A stretch of DNA of 64,000 nt from Nitratireductor alexandrii (GCF_004000215.1 NZ_RBVY01000002.1:496001-560000), one strand, 5' to 3'. Shown: positions 9,231 to 18,167, counted from the first letter of the stretch. Notes: generated from the letters alone by a model not told the origin. Translations and numbers: made by a program.

Positions 9231-9955
9231 GCGTCATGGCGCAACCGATCGTCAGTGTGGACGACGTGCACACCTATTACGGCGATAGCTACATCCTGCA
9301 GGGTGTTTCGCTCGACGCGCAGCCGGGCGAACTGGTGGCCGTTCTCGGGCGCAACGGCGTCGGCAAGTCGACGCTCGCCAATACGATCATGGGCTTCAAC
9401 CCGCCGCGCCGGGGCGCGATCCGCTTCCTGGACAAGGCGCTGACCCACGCCACGCCGGAAGCGCGCAGCCGAGCCGGCATCGCGCTGGTGCCGCAGGGTC
9501 GGCGCACCTTCCGCTCGCTGAGCGTGGCCGAGACCCTCGAGATCGCGCGCCATTTGCGGCGCTTCGATGCGCAAAGCCTGTCCTGGACGGTCGAGGCCGT
9601 CTACGACGCCTTTCCGCGGCTTGCCGAACGCCGCGACAATCGCGCCGGAAACCTGTCGGGCGGCGAACAGCAGATGCTGGCCGTCGGCCGCGCGCTGGTC
9701 GGCAATCCGCGCTTGGTCATTCTCGACGAGCCGACGGAAGGCTTGTCGCCGCTTCTCGTCAAGGAACTGTTCGGCGTACTGGAAATGGTCAAGGCCAGGG
9801 GCTCGACGATCCTGCTCGTCGAGCAGCGGCTGAAATTCGCGCTGGCGCTCGCCGACCGCGTCGTGATCCTCAACAAAGGCAAGGTGGTCTATGCCGCCAC
9901 GCCGGGCGAACTGCAGGCGGACGAGGAAATCAGACACCGTTATCTCGGTGTCTGA
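9227..9955 (+). CDS. livF: Branched-chain-type ABC importer ATPase (LivF family)
   Basis: 242 aa from GTG 9227 (4-nt overlap with the previous stop; ATG 9236 is an alternative). Opens with VDDVHTYYGDSYILQGVSLDAQPGE, characteristic of LivF. Walker A GRNGVGKSTLANTIMG, the LivF hallmark RAGIALVPQGRRTFRSLSVAE, signature LSGGEQQMLAVGRAL, Walker B LVILDEPTEGLSP and switch region LLVEQRLKFAL. Last component of the importer. Confidence 0.93.
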   Translation: MSVMAQPIVSVDDVHTYYGDSYILQGVSLDAQPGELVAVLGRNGVGKSTLANTIMGFNPPRRGAIRFLDKALTHATPEARSRAGIALVPQGRRTFRSLSVAETLEIARHLRRFDAQSLSWTVEAVYDAFPRLAERRDNRAGNLSGGEQQMLAVGRALVGNPRLVILDEPTEGLSPLLVKELFGVLEMVKARGSTILLVEQRLKFALALADRVVILNKGKVVYAATPGELQADEEIRHRYLGV

Positions 9956-10001
9956 TTGCGAACGTGCCGGATCGGTGGTGCAGGGGCGAGGACGGGATGA
10001 G

Positions 10002-10952
10002 ATGATTGAAACCGTGCAAGTCGAGGTCGGGCGCGGCCGGCCGGCCTTTCCGGTCGACATCCTGACGCTTGGCCAGGCACGGATCGTCCGCATACCCGAT
10101 ATCGACCGGATCGAATGGCCCGCCACCGCCCTGTTCGACGCGCTGACGGCCGACGATCTGCGCGCCGCCGCCGGCTTGGTTCCGGCCGGAACCGTCGATG
10201 CGGAAGCCGCGACCCTGCTCCTGAGCTTCAACATCTATCTGATCCAGACGCCGGCTTTCACCGCCTTGATCGATGCCGGCATCGGCAACGGCAAGCAACG
10301 GTTGGATCGCCCTGCCTGGCATCGCCGTGACGGGCCGTTTCTCGATCTGCTCGGCAGGCTCGGCGTGCGACCCGAAAGCGTCGACATCGTCGTCAACACG
10401 CATCTGCATGCCGACCATGTCGGTTGGAACACGGTTTTGGGCGATGCCGGCTGGGAGCCGACTTTCCCGCGCGCCCGCTACGTCGCGCCGCGGGCCGAAT
10501 TCGACCATTGGAACCGGCTTCATCGGGTCGAACCGTCGGCGTCGGTCCTGCACGGCGCCTTCGCCGACAGCGTCCTGCCGCTCGAGGACGCCGGCTGTCT
10601 GGACCTGGTCGGCTCGAGCGCCGAGATCGCGCCCGGCCTGCGTTTCGAGCCGGCCGCTGGCCATTCGCCCGGCATGTGCGTCGTGCGCCTGACGCTCGAT
10701 GCGGCCTCGGTACTGTTTACGGCGGATGTGTTGCATCATCCGCTGCAATTCGCCCGCCGAGAGCTCGTATCCAATTTCTGTGCCGACCCGCAAGCAGCGC
10801 GCGCCACGCGCGAGCGAATTTTGACGGAAAACGCCGGCACCGGCACGATCCTGGCGCCGTATCATTTTGCATCACCCGCTTTCGGCCGTCTTCAACGGGA
10901 GGCCGCCGGGGCCCGCTTCGTTCCCCTGCCGTTGTCTTCGGCCCAGGCCTGA
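10002..10952 (+). CDS. MBL-fold metallo-hydrolase
   Basis: 316 aa. ATG 10002 is preceded by a purine-rich GGGATGAG; upstream in-frame residues look non-coding. The metallo-beta-lactamase motif NTHLHADHVGWN (HxHxDH) binds two metals, with further ligand histidines in AAGHSPGMCVV and APYHFASP and an Asp in LFTADVLHH. The fold supports hydrolysis of lactone, ester, thioester or cyclic amide bonds. Its position 46 nt after the importer ATPase suggests co-transcription with the transport operon. Specificity unknown; quorum-quenching-type lactonases share the fold, but nothing here shows that activity. Confidence 0.88.
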   Translation: MIETVQVEVGRGRPAFPVDILTLGQARIVRIPDIDRIEWPATALFDALTADDLRAAAGLVPAGTVDAEAATLLLSFNIYLIQTPAFTALIDAGIGNGKQRLDRPAWHRRDGPFLDLLGRLGVRPESVDIVVNTHLHADHVGWNTVLGDAGWEPTFPRARYVAPRAEFDHWNRLHRVEPSASVLHGAFADSVLPLEDAGCLDLVGSSAEIAPGLRFEPAAGHSPGMCVVRLTLDAASVLFTADVLHHPLQFARRELVSNFCADPQAARATRERILTENAGTGTILAPYHFASPAFGRLQREAAGARFVPLPLSSAQA

Positions 10953-11000
10953 TCGGTCTTTGTCACGCCTCCATCGAGACGCCTTGTGGACTGGCAGGGC

Positions 11001-11486
11001 TCACGCGCCGAGCGGATGCGGCATATAACCGACGAAGCCGGCGATCTTCCACACGCCGTCGACCTTGCGGCAGAAGTAAAGCGTCTGCCATTTCAGCCGC
11101 GCGGGCTCGCCGTCGGGACGGGCGATCGTGCCGTTGAATTTTTTGTGCAGCACGGCGCGGTCGCCGTCGATGTCGATGTCGCGCATATTGGTGACGCGGA
11201 ACATCGCCTCGCGCAGCGGCTCGCTGAAATGGCTGGCCGCCGAGTCCTTCGCCTGGCGCAGCCACTCGTCGCGATAGACCTCCAGCCGCGGGAACTGCAG
11301 CCGCCAGGCATCCGCGTCGGCCAGAAAATGGGCGTGCATGCCGAAAAAGCTCTCGGCGATGAAATCGTGCTCGACCATCGACCAGTCCTGGGAAAGGAAA
11401 GCGTCGATGTCGCGCCGCACCAGCATCTCCCAAAGATAGTGCCGGTCGGCGTCGCCTTCCGGAAACGGGTTTTTGTCGAACTGCAT
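11001..11486 (-). CDS. NTF2/SnoaL-like protein
   Basis: 161 aa, one compact NTF2-like alpha+beta domain: an N-terminal helical part (LWEMLVRRDIDAFLSQDWSMVEHDFIAESFFGMHAH) and C-terminal sheet strands RVTNMRDIDIDGDRAVLHKKFNGTI and LYFCRKVDGVWKIAGFVGYMP. Such proteins act as small isomerases, dehydratases or binding subunits. It is the last gene of a leftward operon behind the SDR and the PLP enzyme and probably acts on an intermediate of the same pathway. Exact role unknown. Confidence 0.7.
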   Translation of the reverse strand: MQFDKNPFPEGDADRHYLWEMLVRRDIDAFLSQDWSMVEHDFIAESFFGMHAHFLADADAWRLQFPRLEVYRDEWLRQAKDSAASHFSEPLREAMFRVTNMRDIDIDGDRAVLHKKFNGTIARPDGEPARLKWQTLYFCRKVDGVWKIAGFVGYMPHPLGA

Positions 11487-11526
11487 GTTGGGCTCCGTGC
11501 TCGGGTTTGCCGCTGGTTTGGCGGTC

Positions 11527-12585
11527 CTATGTCACGCGGCCGCGCGCGGCGACCGGCACGCGGGCGATCACCTCTTGCCCGTCGATCAGGTGGACCGCGT
11601 CGAAGAGGTTGGACACTACGCACACATGGTTGGGAATGACGCGCACCTTGTCGCCGACCGCCGGCTTGGTCGCGCAGCCGGAAAGATCGACCACCGCGTG
11701 TTCTTCGCTGAGCCCTTTCACCACCGCCTGCGGATATTCGACGATATGGCCGTGACCGGGCGCGTCGCAACGGTCGGCGGCCAGCGCCTTGGAGCCGGCG
11801 TCGAGCACGGCGCGGTCCGGGGTCGGGCGGCTGACGACGGTTGTCAGCACGCTCAGCGCGCAGTCCTCGAGCGTGCCCAGTCCGAGCGAGACCTGCATGC
11901 GGTCGGAATAGATATAGGTTCCCGGCCGGTGCTCGGTCGCGGACGTCACCTCGGCGGCGGCATAAAGGTCCGGCGAGCCGCCGTTGGAAATGCGCGCCAC
12001 CTCCAGACCGGCCTCGTTCAGGGTTTTTTTCGCCGACTTGAACCATTGGTCGACCTTGGCGGCCGCACCGCGCGGCGGATAGGTCATCAGCCCCTCGAAG
12101 CGCAGCCCTGGCGCGGCGTCGATCAGCCTTGCGAGTTCCAGCGCTTCCTGCGGCGACTGCACGCCGCAGCGCCCGGCACCGGTGTCGCATTCGATCAAGA
12201 CGGGCAGGGGGTGCGACGCATCGGTGAAACGCGCCGCATAACCCTGCACGGTCGGCCGGTTGTCGGCGCTCACCGAAAGGGTAATGCGCTTGTGCAGGGC
12301 GTGCAGCCGCTCCAGCTTGTCGGCGCCGACGATGTTGTAGGGGATGAAGATGTCGGCGATGCCGGCATCGGCCATCGCCTCGGCCTCGCCGAGCTTTTGG
12401 CAGGTGATGCCGACGGCGCCGAGGTCGATCTGGCGTTTGGAAAACAGCGGCAGCTTGTGGGTCTTGATATGCGGACGCAGAACGAGCCCGTGCGTGTCGG
12501 CATAGTCCTGGGCGCGGCGCAGATTGGCGTCGGCGATCCGCCGGTCGATGATCACGGCCGGGGTGTCGAGGTCGGAAAAATTCAT
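11527..12585 (-). CDS. DSD1/D-threonine-aldolase-like PLP enzyme (alanine racemase fold)
   Basis: 352 aa. ATG 12585 has GCGGAGC upstream. Fold-type III PLP enzyme: N-terminal LDTPAVIIDRRIADANL, the PLP lysine in RPHIKTHKLP (about residue 43), ITCQKLGEAEAMADAGI, the phosphate-binding region RISNGGSPD, and near the C-terminus VIPNHVCVV, the His/Cys pair that binds zinc in D-serine dehydratase and D-threonine aldolase relatives. It should act on a D-configured beta-hydroxy amino acid (aldol cleavage or dehydration). It sits 34 nt after the SDR stop in one operon and diverges from ridA, whose product clears the enamine/imine by-products such enzymes release. Confidence 0.85.
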   Translation of the reverse strand: MNFSDLDTPAVIIDRRIADANLRRAQDYADTHGLVLRPHIKTHKLPLFSKRQIDLGAVGITCQKLGEAEAMADAGIADIFIPYNIVGADKLERLHALHKRITLSVSADNRPTVQGYAARFTDASHPLPVLIECDTGAGRCGVQSPQEALELARLIDAAPGLRFEGLMTYPPRGAAAKVDQWFKSAKKTLNEAGLEVARISNGGSPDLYAAAEVTSATEHRPGTYIYSDRMQVSLGLGTLEDCALSVLTTVVSRPTPDRAVLDAGSKALAADRCDAPGHGHIVEYPQAVVKGLSEEHAVVDLSGCATKPAVGDKVRVIPNHVCVVSNLFDAVHLIDGQEVIARVPVAARGRVT

Positions 12586-12619
12586 GACGAAGCTCCGCTG
12601 GATGGTCGCGATCCGGCCG

Positions 12620-13378
12620 CTAGCCGGCGATCTGCTCGAGAAACGGCAGGTTGCTGGCGCTGACCCCCGCATCCACCTGCAATGTGGCACCTGTGATCCC
12701 GCTTGCCCAGGACGAGGCCAGAAAGACGATCGCGCGCGCCACTTCGCTGGGCTCCACCAGCCGTGCGAGCGGATAGAGCCGGGTGACGGCGTCGAGAATT
12801 TCCGGCTTCTCCTCCAGCCGATGCGTCCAGGCCTCGGTCTTGATGGAGCCGGGAATGACGGCGTTCGCGCGGATGCCGTTGCGGCCCTCTTCGGTGGCGA
12901 TCGCCCGCATCCAGGCGTGCAGGGCGGCCTTGGCCGCCGAATAGGCCGGATTGCCGTAATGGGCGAGCGCGTTGACCGAGGACACGAACACGAAGGCCGA
13001 ACCCGAGGGCCGGTCGCGCATCGCCGGCACGAATGCGCGCGACAGCAGCGCCGCGCTGCGAAAATTCAGGTCGAGTTCCGTGGCGAGGTTTTCCGGCGTT
13101 ATGTCGGCGAGCGTTTCGGCGCGGGTCCAGCCGGCGTTCGAGATCACGGCGGCCGGCGCGCCCGCCTCGCAGATCGCCGCGCAGGCCCGGTGAAGCGCGT
13201 CCTCGTCCAGAAGGTCGAAATGGTGGGTTTCAACGATGCCCGGAGCCGAGAGTGCAGCACCCGGCCGGTCGCAGGCCACGATGCGCGCGTTGCACTCGTG
13301 AAGCGTCGCCGCCAGCGCGGTGCCCACGCCGCCGCCCGCGCCGGTCACGACCACACGAGCGCCCGCGAAATCGATCAT
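12620..13378 (-). CDS. Short-chain dehydrogenase/reductase (classical SDR)
   Basis: 252 aa; ATG 13378 follows a G-rich GGGGGGAGAG. Rossmann motif TGAGGGVGT (about 11-19), acidic residue ending beta-2 (VACDRPG, suggesting NAD preference), NAG motif, catalytic Ser in FVSSVNAL, YxxxK in AYSAAKAAL and the C-terminal GATLQVDAGVSAS. First gene of the SDR/PLP-enzyme/NTF2 operon. It likely oxidises a hydroxyl group of the pathway substrate. Substrate not assignable. Confidence 0.88.
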   Translation of the reverse strand: MIDFAGARVVVTGAGGGVGTALAATLHECNARIVACDRPGAALSAPGIVETHHFDLLDEDALHRACAAICEAGAPAAVISNAGWTRAETLADITPENLATELDLNFRSAALLSRAFVPAMRDRPSGSAFVFVSSVNALAHYGNPAYSAAKAALHAWMRAIATEEGRNGIRANAVIPGSIKTEAWTHRLEEKPEILDAVTRLYPLARLVEPSEVARAIVFLASSWASGITGATLQVDAGVSASNLPFLEQIAG

Positions 13379-13474
13379 CTCTCCCCCCGTCGGTTCCGTT
13401 GCCGGCTGCGCGCGGCCGGCGAACCGGCAACCCTGTCGCTTCCGGAGCGGCAGGATGCGAACATTCTTGTAATA

Positions 13475-13527
13475 AAGCAACACAAAACTATCAAAGATGT
13501 TGCTTTCCAACAAAGCCTGTAACAGGA
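13475..13527. promoter_or_regulatory. Inverted repeat AAAGCAACA-N15-TGTTGCTTT and adjacent palindrome
   Basis: In the 274-bp gap between the divergent SDR and ridA genes, AAAGCAACA (13475-13483) is the exact reverse complement of TGTTGCTTT (13499-13507). Ten bp further lies CCTGTAACAGG (13517-13527), a perfect odd palindrome. The segment is AT-richer than its surroundings. Position and symmetry fit an operator controlling both divergent transcripts; the cognate regulator is not identifiable (the RpiR protein at 17220 is the nearest candidate). Confidence 0.5.
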
Positions 13528-13652
13528 TTGGTTTGTCGATGGCGCAAAACTTGGCCGTGCGACGCCGCAGCGACAGGCCGGGCGCCGTGTCCGTTGCGCT
13601 GTATCGGCCTGGCGCCCGTGCATCGACGACACCGTACTGACTGGAGGTTTTG

Positions 13653-14015
13653 ATGACCAAGCAATGCTTCGGATCTTCCCATGTCCCGCTTTCGCCCGCC
13701 GTGCGTGCGGGCGATTTCGTTTATATCTCCGGCCAAGTCCCGGTCAGCGACGGCAAGGTCGTGCAGGGCGGCATCGTCGAGCAGACCGAGCAGGTCCTGG
13801 CCAATGTCGGCGCGGCGCTGAAGCTGGCCGGCTGCAGCATGGACGACGTGGTCAAGACGACCGTGTGGCTGGAAGACGCGCGCGATTTCGGTGCCTTCAA
13901 CACCGTCTACGCTCGTCACTTCCCCACCAATCCGCCGGCACGGACCACGGTGGAGAGCCGGTTGATGATCGACATCAAGATCGAGGTCGAGGCGGTCGCC
14001 TACAAGCCCGTGTGA
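13653..14015 (+). CDS. RidA-family protein (enamine/imine deaminase)
   Basis: 120 aa, full family length. ATG 13653 follows GGAGG. Carries VRAGDFVYISGQVPV, EQTEQVLANVGAALKLAGCSMDDVVKTTVWL, the conserved arginine of the active site in NPPARTTVES and the terminal IKIEVEAVAY. RidA hydrolyses reactive 2-aminoacrylate-type imines released by PLP enzymes. Divergent from a DSD1-like PLP enzyme and 58 nt upstream of a deacetylase gene, it probably has a pathway-specific rather than housekeeping task. Confidence 0.92.
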   Translation: MTKQCFGSSHVPLSPAVRAGDFVYISGQVPVSDGKVVQGGIVEQTEQVLANVGAALKLAGCSMDDVVKTTVWLEDARDFGAFNTVYARHFPTNPPARTTVESRLMIDIKIEVEAVAYKPV

Positions 14016-14073
14016 ACGGGCGCGGCGAGAACGGACAGGTTGCCATGGAAGCGCGAACGGGAGCGGTTGGCTG

Positions 14074-15315
14074 ATGTCTTTTGACGTGCTTGTGCGGGGT
14101 GGTCGGCTGATCGATCCCAGTCGCGGCGTCGATGCCGTCTTGGATGTCGGCGTCGCTCAGGGGCGGGTGGCCGCGATCGGCGCAGGACTGCCCGTGGACG
14201 GCGCGGCCCGCGTCGTCGACGCGGGGGGATGCCTTGTCACCCCGGGGCTGATCGACCTGCACAGTCACGTCTATTGGGGCGGCACGTCCTTGGGCGTCAA
14301 CGCCGACCGGCTGGCGGCCCCGAGCGGCACCACCACCTATGTCGATGCCGGTAGCGCCGGGGCTGGCAATTTTCTCGGTTTTCGCAGTCACGTGATGGAA
14401 CGCGCCAAGGTGCGCATCGTGGCCTATCTCAACATTTCCTTCGCCGGCATTTTTGGGTTTTCCAACCGCCTGATGGTCGGCGAGTGCGCCGACCTGCGCC
14501 TGTGCGACCCGCGCGAGGCGGTCGCCTGTGCGCGTGAGCACGAGGATGTGATCGTCGGCATGAAGGTGCGCACCGGCCGTATTGCCGGCGGCACCAGCGG
14601 CATCGCGCCGTTGGAACTGGCGATGGAGACCGCCGACCGGGTCGGCCTGCCGGTGATGGCGCATATCGACGAACCGCCGCCCGGTCGCCTCGAAGTGCTC
14701 GAGCGTCTGCGGCGCGGCGACGTGCTCACCCATTGCTTTCGCCCGTTCCCGAACGCGCCGGTCAACGGCGCCGGCGAGATCAAGGCCGATATGCGCCTGG
14801 CGCGCGAGCGCGGCGTCATCTTCGATATCGGCCACGGCATGGGCTCGTTCGATTTCGAGGTCGCGCGCACCATGCTGGCCGGTGGAATGCTGCCCGACGT
14901 GATCAGCAGCGATGTCCATCTTCTGTGCGTCGACGGGCCGGCCTTCGATCTTCTGGTGTGCATGTCGAAACTGATGGCGCTCGGCATGCCGCTGACCGAG
15001 ATCGTCCGCGCCACCACCCAGACCCCCGCCGACGCGATCGGACGCCCGGATCTCGGCCGGGTGGCCGTCGGCGGGCCGGGCGATCTCAGCGTGCTGGCGC
15101 TCGAGCCGGGCGACGTCACTTTCACCGATTCCGTCGGCAACACGCTGACGGCCACCGAGCGGCTGGTCTCGCGCGGCATCGTTGCCGGCGGCGCTTGGCT
15201 GCCCAATGACGAAATCCGTTCCCCGGCCGAGCTGGCCGCAAACGGGGCCAAACCGCGTCACACCCATACCGATCTGGTGGTCGCGCATTTCGGCCGCCCC
15301 TATTGCCGGCATTGA
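14074..15315 (+). CDS. Dihydroorotase-like amidohydrolase/deacetylase
   Basis: 413 aa. Composite amidohydrolase fold with a binuclear metal site: GLIDLHSHVYWGG (HxH about residues 63-65), the carboxylated lysine in VGMKVRTGR, His in VMAHIDEPP, His in DVLTHCFRP and Asp in ISSDVHLL. All metal ligands are present, so it should be active. The family includes deacetylases and hydantoinase-like enzymes with poorly defined substrates. It is downstream of ridA in the same operon. Expected reaction: hydrolysis of an N-acyl or cyclic amide (inference). Confidence 0.87.
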   Translation: MSFDVLVRGGRLIDPSRGVDAVLDVGVAQGRVAAIGAGLPVDGAARVVDAGGCLVTPGLIDLHSHVYWGGTSLGVNADRLAAPSGTTTYVDAGSAGAGNFLGFRSHVMERAKVRIVAYLNISFAGIFGFSNRLMVGECADLRLCDPREAVACAREHEDVIVGMKVRTGRIAGGTSGIAPLELAMETADRVGLPVMAHIDEPPPGRLEVLERLRRGDVLTHCFRPFPNAPVNGAGEIKADMRLARERGVIFDIGHGMGSFDFEVARTMLAGGMLPDVISSDVHLLCVDGPAFDLLVCMSKLMALGMPLTEIVRATTQTPADAIGRPDLGRVAVGGPGDLSVLALEPGDVTFTDSVGNTLTATERLVSRGIVAGGAWLPNDEIRSPAELAANGAKPRHTHTDLVVAHFGRPYCRH

Positions 15316-15342
15316 GGGGCGGCGCATCGTTGCAGGCGGTCT

Positions 15343-17124
15343 TTATGCCGGGTCCCGGTAGACCGGCGTGTCGATGCCTTCCATCCGCGCCTTGATCTGC
15401 AGGGCGACGATCTTGGAATAAAACCGCGACAGCGCCAGATTGCCGCCATGGAACCACAGCGCCTCCTGCGGCGTGGGTTTCCACATATTGCGCAATTCGC
15501 CCTGCCACGGGCCGGGATCGTTTTTCACGCCCGATCCCAGGCCCCAGCACGGTCCGATGCTGTCGGCGACCTCGCGCGAGACGATCTGCGCCACGGTCTC
15601 GTGCATGGAGTGATAGCCGGTGCACAGGATGATCGCGTCGGCCGCCAGCTCTTCGCCGTCCTCGAACAGGATGCCGTTTTCGCTCAGTGCCTTGATCTGC
15701 TTGCCGCTGCGTATGCCGATTTCGCCGTCGATGATCAGGTCGCTCGCGCCGACATCGATGTAATAACCCGAACCGGTGCGATACGCCTTCATCATCAGCC
15801 CGGTCTCGTCCTCGCCGAAATCGATCGCAAAGCCGGTCGCCGCCAGCCTGTCGTAAAACGCCGCGTCGCGCTGCCTGATCTCGTCCCACAGCGCCTTCTG
15901 GCTTTCGGGCAGCAGGGCGAACGGGGTGGAGGCCACCAGCATGTCGGCCGCCTCCGTCGTCATGCCGCGATCGAGCGCGTCCTCCGAATAGATATCGAAC
16001 GCCATCTCCATCATCGTGTCGGACTTGACCACGGTGGTCGGCGAGCGCTGGACCATGGTCACCTCGGCTCCGCTTTCCCAAAGGTCGACGCAGACGTCGT
16101 GACCGGAACTCGCCGCCCCGATCACCGCGCATTTGCGGCCCTTGAACGGTGTGCCGCCAGCATAGTCGCTGGAATGCAGGACCTGACCCTTGAAACGCTC
16201 GGCGCCGGCAAGCGCGATGCGGCGCGGCGGGCCGTAGGCGCCGGTGGCGAACACGAGTTGGCGCGGTTTGACGACGATCCGTTCGCCGGCGCGTTCGAGT
16301 TCGACCGTCCAGACCTTTTCGGTATCGTCATAGGCCGCGCTGACACAGCTTGTGGAGTCCCAGTAATTGAGCTCCATCACCTTGGCATACATTTCCAGCC
16401 AGTCGCCCATCTTGTCCTTGGGCGTGAAGACGGGCCAGTGCGCGGGGAAGGGGATGTAGGGCAGGTGATCGTACCAGACCGGGTCGTGCAGCACGAGCGT
16501 CCGGTAGCGGTTGCGCCAAGAATCGCCGGCGCGCGCATTCTTCTCCACGATAATGGTTGGCACGCCGAGTTGCTTCAGCCGCGCGCCGAGCGCGATGCCG
16601 CCCTGTCCGCCGCCGATGATCAGGCAGTAGGGCTCTTCGGTGTGGCCGAGCGTCGCCTGTTCGCGCGCCCGTGCTTCGGACCAGGTCTCGCGGCTCGGAT
16701 CGGCCTTGTGGCGCACACCGAGTTCGCGCGTGCGGCCAGTCTTTTCCTCGTGGCCCTTGAGGTCGGTCGTCATCGTGAACAGCGTGTGGCAGCGCCCGTC
16801 GCGCAGCCGCAAGACGCCCTTGCCGTGGGCGACCTGCGTCTCGAAGCTGAAATGCGCTTCCACCACGCCCTCCGCGCTCTCCGCATCGCCCTCCAGCCGC
16901 CAGCTATGCGGCCGCGTTTGCACAAGCGTGGCCGCGAGCATCGCGCGCACGGCCGCACGCCCTTCCATCGTTTTGATGTTCCAGGTGAAGCTCAGCAGGT
17001 CGCGCCAGTAGCATGTGTCCAGGAACAGCGCCGCCGCCGCATCCGGGTCGCGCGCCTCGAGCGCGGCGGACAAGGATCGCAGCCAGTTGGCCGCCTGCTG
17101 GGTTGGTGCGGCGTCGAGCATCAT
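15343..17124 (-). CDS. Flavin-containing monooxygenase with N-terminal NTF2/SnoaL-like domain
   Basis: 593 aa. ATG-ATG at 17124 follows GAGGAGG. Residues 1 to about 140 form an NTF2-like domain (ANWLRSLSAALEARDPDAAAALFLDTCYWRDLLSFTWNIKTMEGRAAV...). From about 165 comes the class B flavoprotein part: FAD site CLIIGGGQGGIALGARL, EKNARAGDSWRNRYRTLVLHDP, NADPH site CAVIGAASSGHDVCVDL and the ATG-like motif ILCTGYHSM. The enzyme should insert oxygen (N-, S- or Baeyer-Villiger oxidation) using NADPH. It converges on the deacetylase gene with 27 nt between. The extra N-terminal domain is notable and makes the protein longer than plain FMOs. Confidence 0.9.
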   Translation of the reverse strand: MMLDAAPTQQAANWLRSLSAALEARDPDAAAALFLDTCYWRDLLSFTWNIKTMEGRAAVRAMLAATLVQTRPHSWRLEGDAESAEGVVEAHFSFETQVAHGKGVLRLRDGRCHTLFTMTTDLKGHEEKTGRTRELGVRHKADPSRETWSEARAREQATLGHTEEPYCLIIGGGQGGIALGARLKQLGVPTIIVEKNARAGDSWRNRYRTLVLHDPVWYDHLPYIPFPAHWPVFTPKDKMGDWLEMYAKVMELNYWDSTSCVSAAYDDTEKVWTVELERAGERIVVKPRQLVFATGAYGPPRRIALAGAERFKGQVLHSSDYAGGTPFKGRKCAVIGAASSGHDVCVDLWESGAEVTMVQRSPTTVVKSDTMMEMAFDIYSEDALDRGMTTEAADMLVASTPFALLPESQKALWDEIRQRDAAFYDRLAATGFAIDFGEDETGLMMKAYRTGSGYYIDVGASDLIIDGEIGIRSGKQIKALSENGILFEDGEELAADAIILCTGYHSMHETVAQIVSREVADSIGPCWGLGSGVKNDPGPWQGELRNMWKPTPQEALWFHGGNLALSRFYSKIVALQIKARMEGIDTPVYRDPA

Positions 17125-17219
17125 GCCTCCTCCTCGGATTCGCGTGGCGCGCTGGATTTTGCGGTCGCTGGTAGAAACGGCGGACTGTGGCGGGTGAGGG
17201 GCGTAACGGCCCCTTGGCC

Positions 17220-18167
17220 CTAGTCGCCCAGGGGTTCCATCACATCCTTGCCGCCGCGGTGGGTCAGCACGTTATATTTGATGCGCCGCAGGTTCTCCTG
17301 CGCGCTCTCGCCGAGCTTGTAGCCGGCCGCGACCGCCATCAGGTCGATCGCCGCCAGAAAGGCGAAGCGCGAGGCCGTCGGCTTCAGCGTGTCGGGATAT
17401 TCCGGCACGGCGACGGCGAGCGCGACGTCGCAGGCGCGCGCCAGTCCGCTGCCGGGCGCGGTGATGCACACGGTCTTGGCCCGGTAGTGCTTGGCAAGCT
17501 CGATCGCCTCGATCACCTCGCGCGTGCGCCCTGTCGCCGAAATCGCGATCGCAAGATCGTCGGGTTTCAGCGTCGAGGCCGTCATGCGCATCAGATAGGG
17601 ATCGCTGTGCGCGCTCACCGCCACGCCGTAGCGGAACAGCCGGTATTGGGTTTCCTGCGCGAGCGCCGACGAACTGCCGCCTAGGCCGAACACGGTCACC
17701 TGGCGCGCCTTGGCTATGAACTCGGCCGCCTGCTGCAGGCTGGCCGGGTCGAGTTGCCGTTCCGCCTCCTGAAGGGCCTGTCTGGCCTGGCCGAACACTG
17801 CGCTCCAGAACGGCATGCCGTTGCCCGTCGATGTTGCGGGCGGCTTCGACAGGTAGAGCGCGCCGACGACCAGGCTTTGGGCGAGCTTCAGCTTGAAGTC
17901 GCGCACGCCCTCGCAGCCGATCGCGCGGCAGAACCGTGTCACCGTCGGCTCGCTCACCTCGGCGCGGCGCGCGAGGTCGGCGTTGGAGGCGTCGACCGCG
18001 AATTTCACGTCCTCGAGAACGGCGTCGGCCACGCGCCGCTCCGCCGGACGCAGGTCGCCGTAGGAATCCTTGATCTGCGAAATAATGTCTGGAATCGGCT
18101 TGGCTTGATGGTCCTCGTCGGCCACAGCCTGGCTGGCCCTCCGGCTTCCGCGCGCTGTCTCGACCAT
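17220..18167 (-). CDS. RpiR/MurR-family transcriptional regulator
   Basis: 315 aa from ATG 18167, chosen because AGAGGT lies 7 nt upstream; longer in-frame starts extend 44 residues without a good site. N-terminal HTH_6 domain: PIPDIISQIKDSYGDLRPAERRVADAVLED with helix-turn-helix ADLARRAEVSEPTVTRFCRAIGC. C-terminal SIS domain: VTVFGLGGSSSALAQETQYRLFRYG, AIAISATGRTREVIEAIELAK and KTVCITAPGSGLA. SIS domains usually bind sugar phosphates, suggesting the divergent transport operon handles a sugar- or amino-sugar-like compound. Confidence 0.92.
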   Translation of the reverse strand: MVETARGSRRASQAVADEDHQAKPIPDIISQIKDSYGDLRPAERRVADAVLEDVKFAVDASNADLARRAEVSEPTVTRFCRAIGCEGVRDFKLKLAQSLVVGALYLSKPPATSTGNGMPFWSAVFGQARQALQEAERQLDPASLQQAAEFIAKARQVTVFGLGGSSSALAQETQYRLFRYGVAVSAHSDPYLMRMTASTLKPDDLAIAISATGRTREVIEAIELAKHYRAKTVCITAPGSGLARACDVALAVAVPEYPDTLKPTASRFAFLAAIDLMAVAAGYKLGESAQENLRRIKYNVLTHRGGKDVMEPLGD

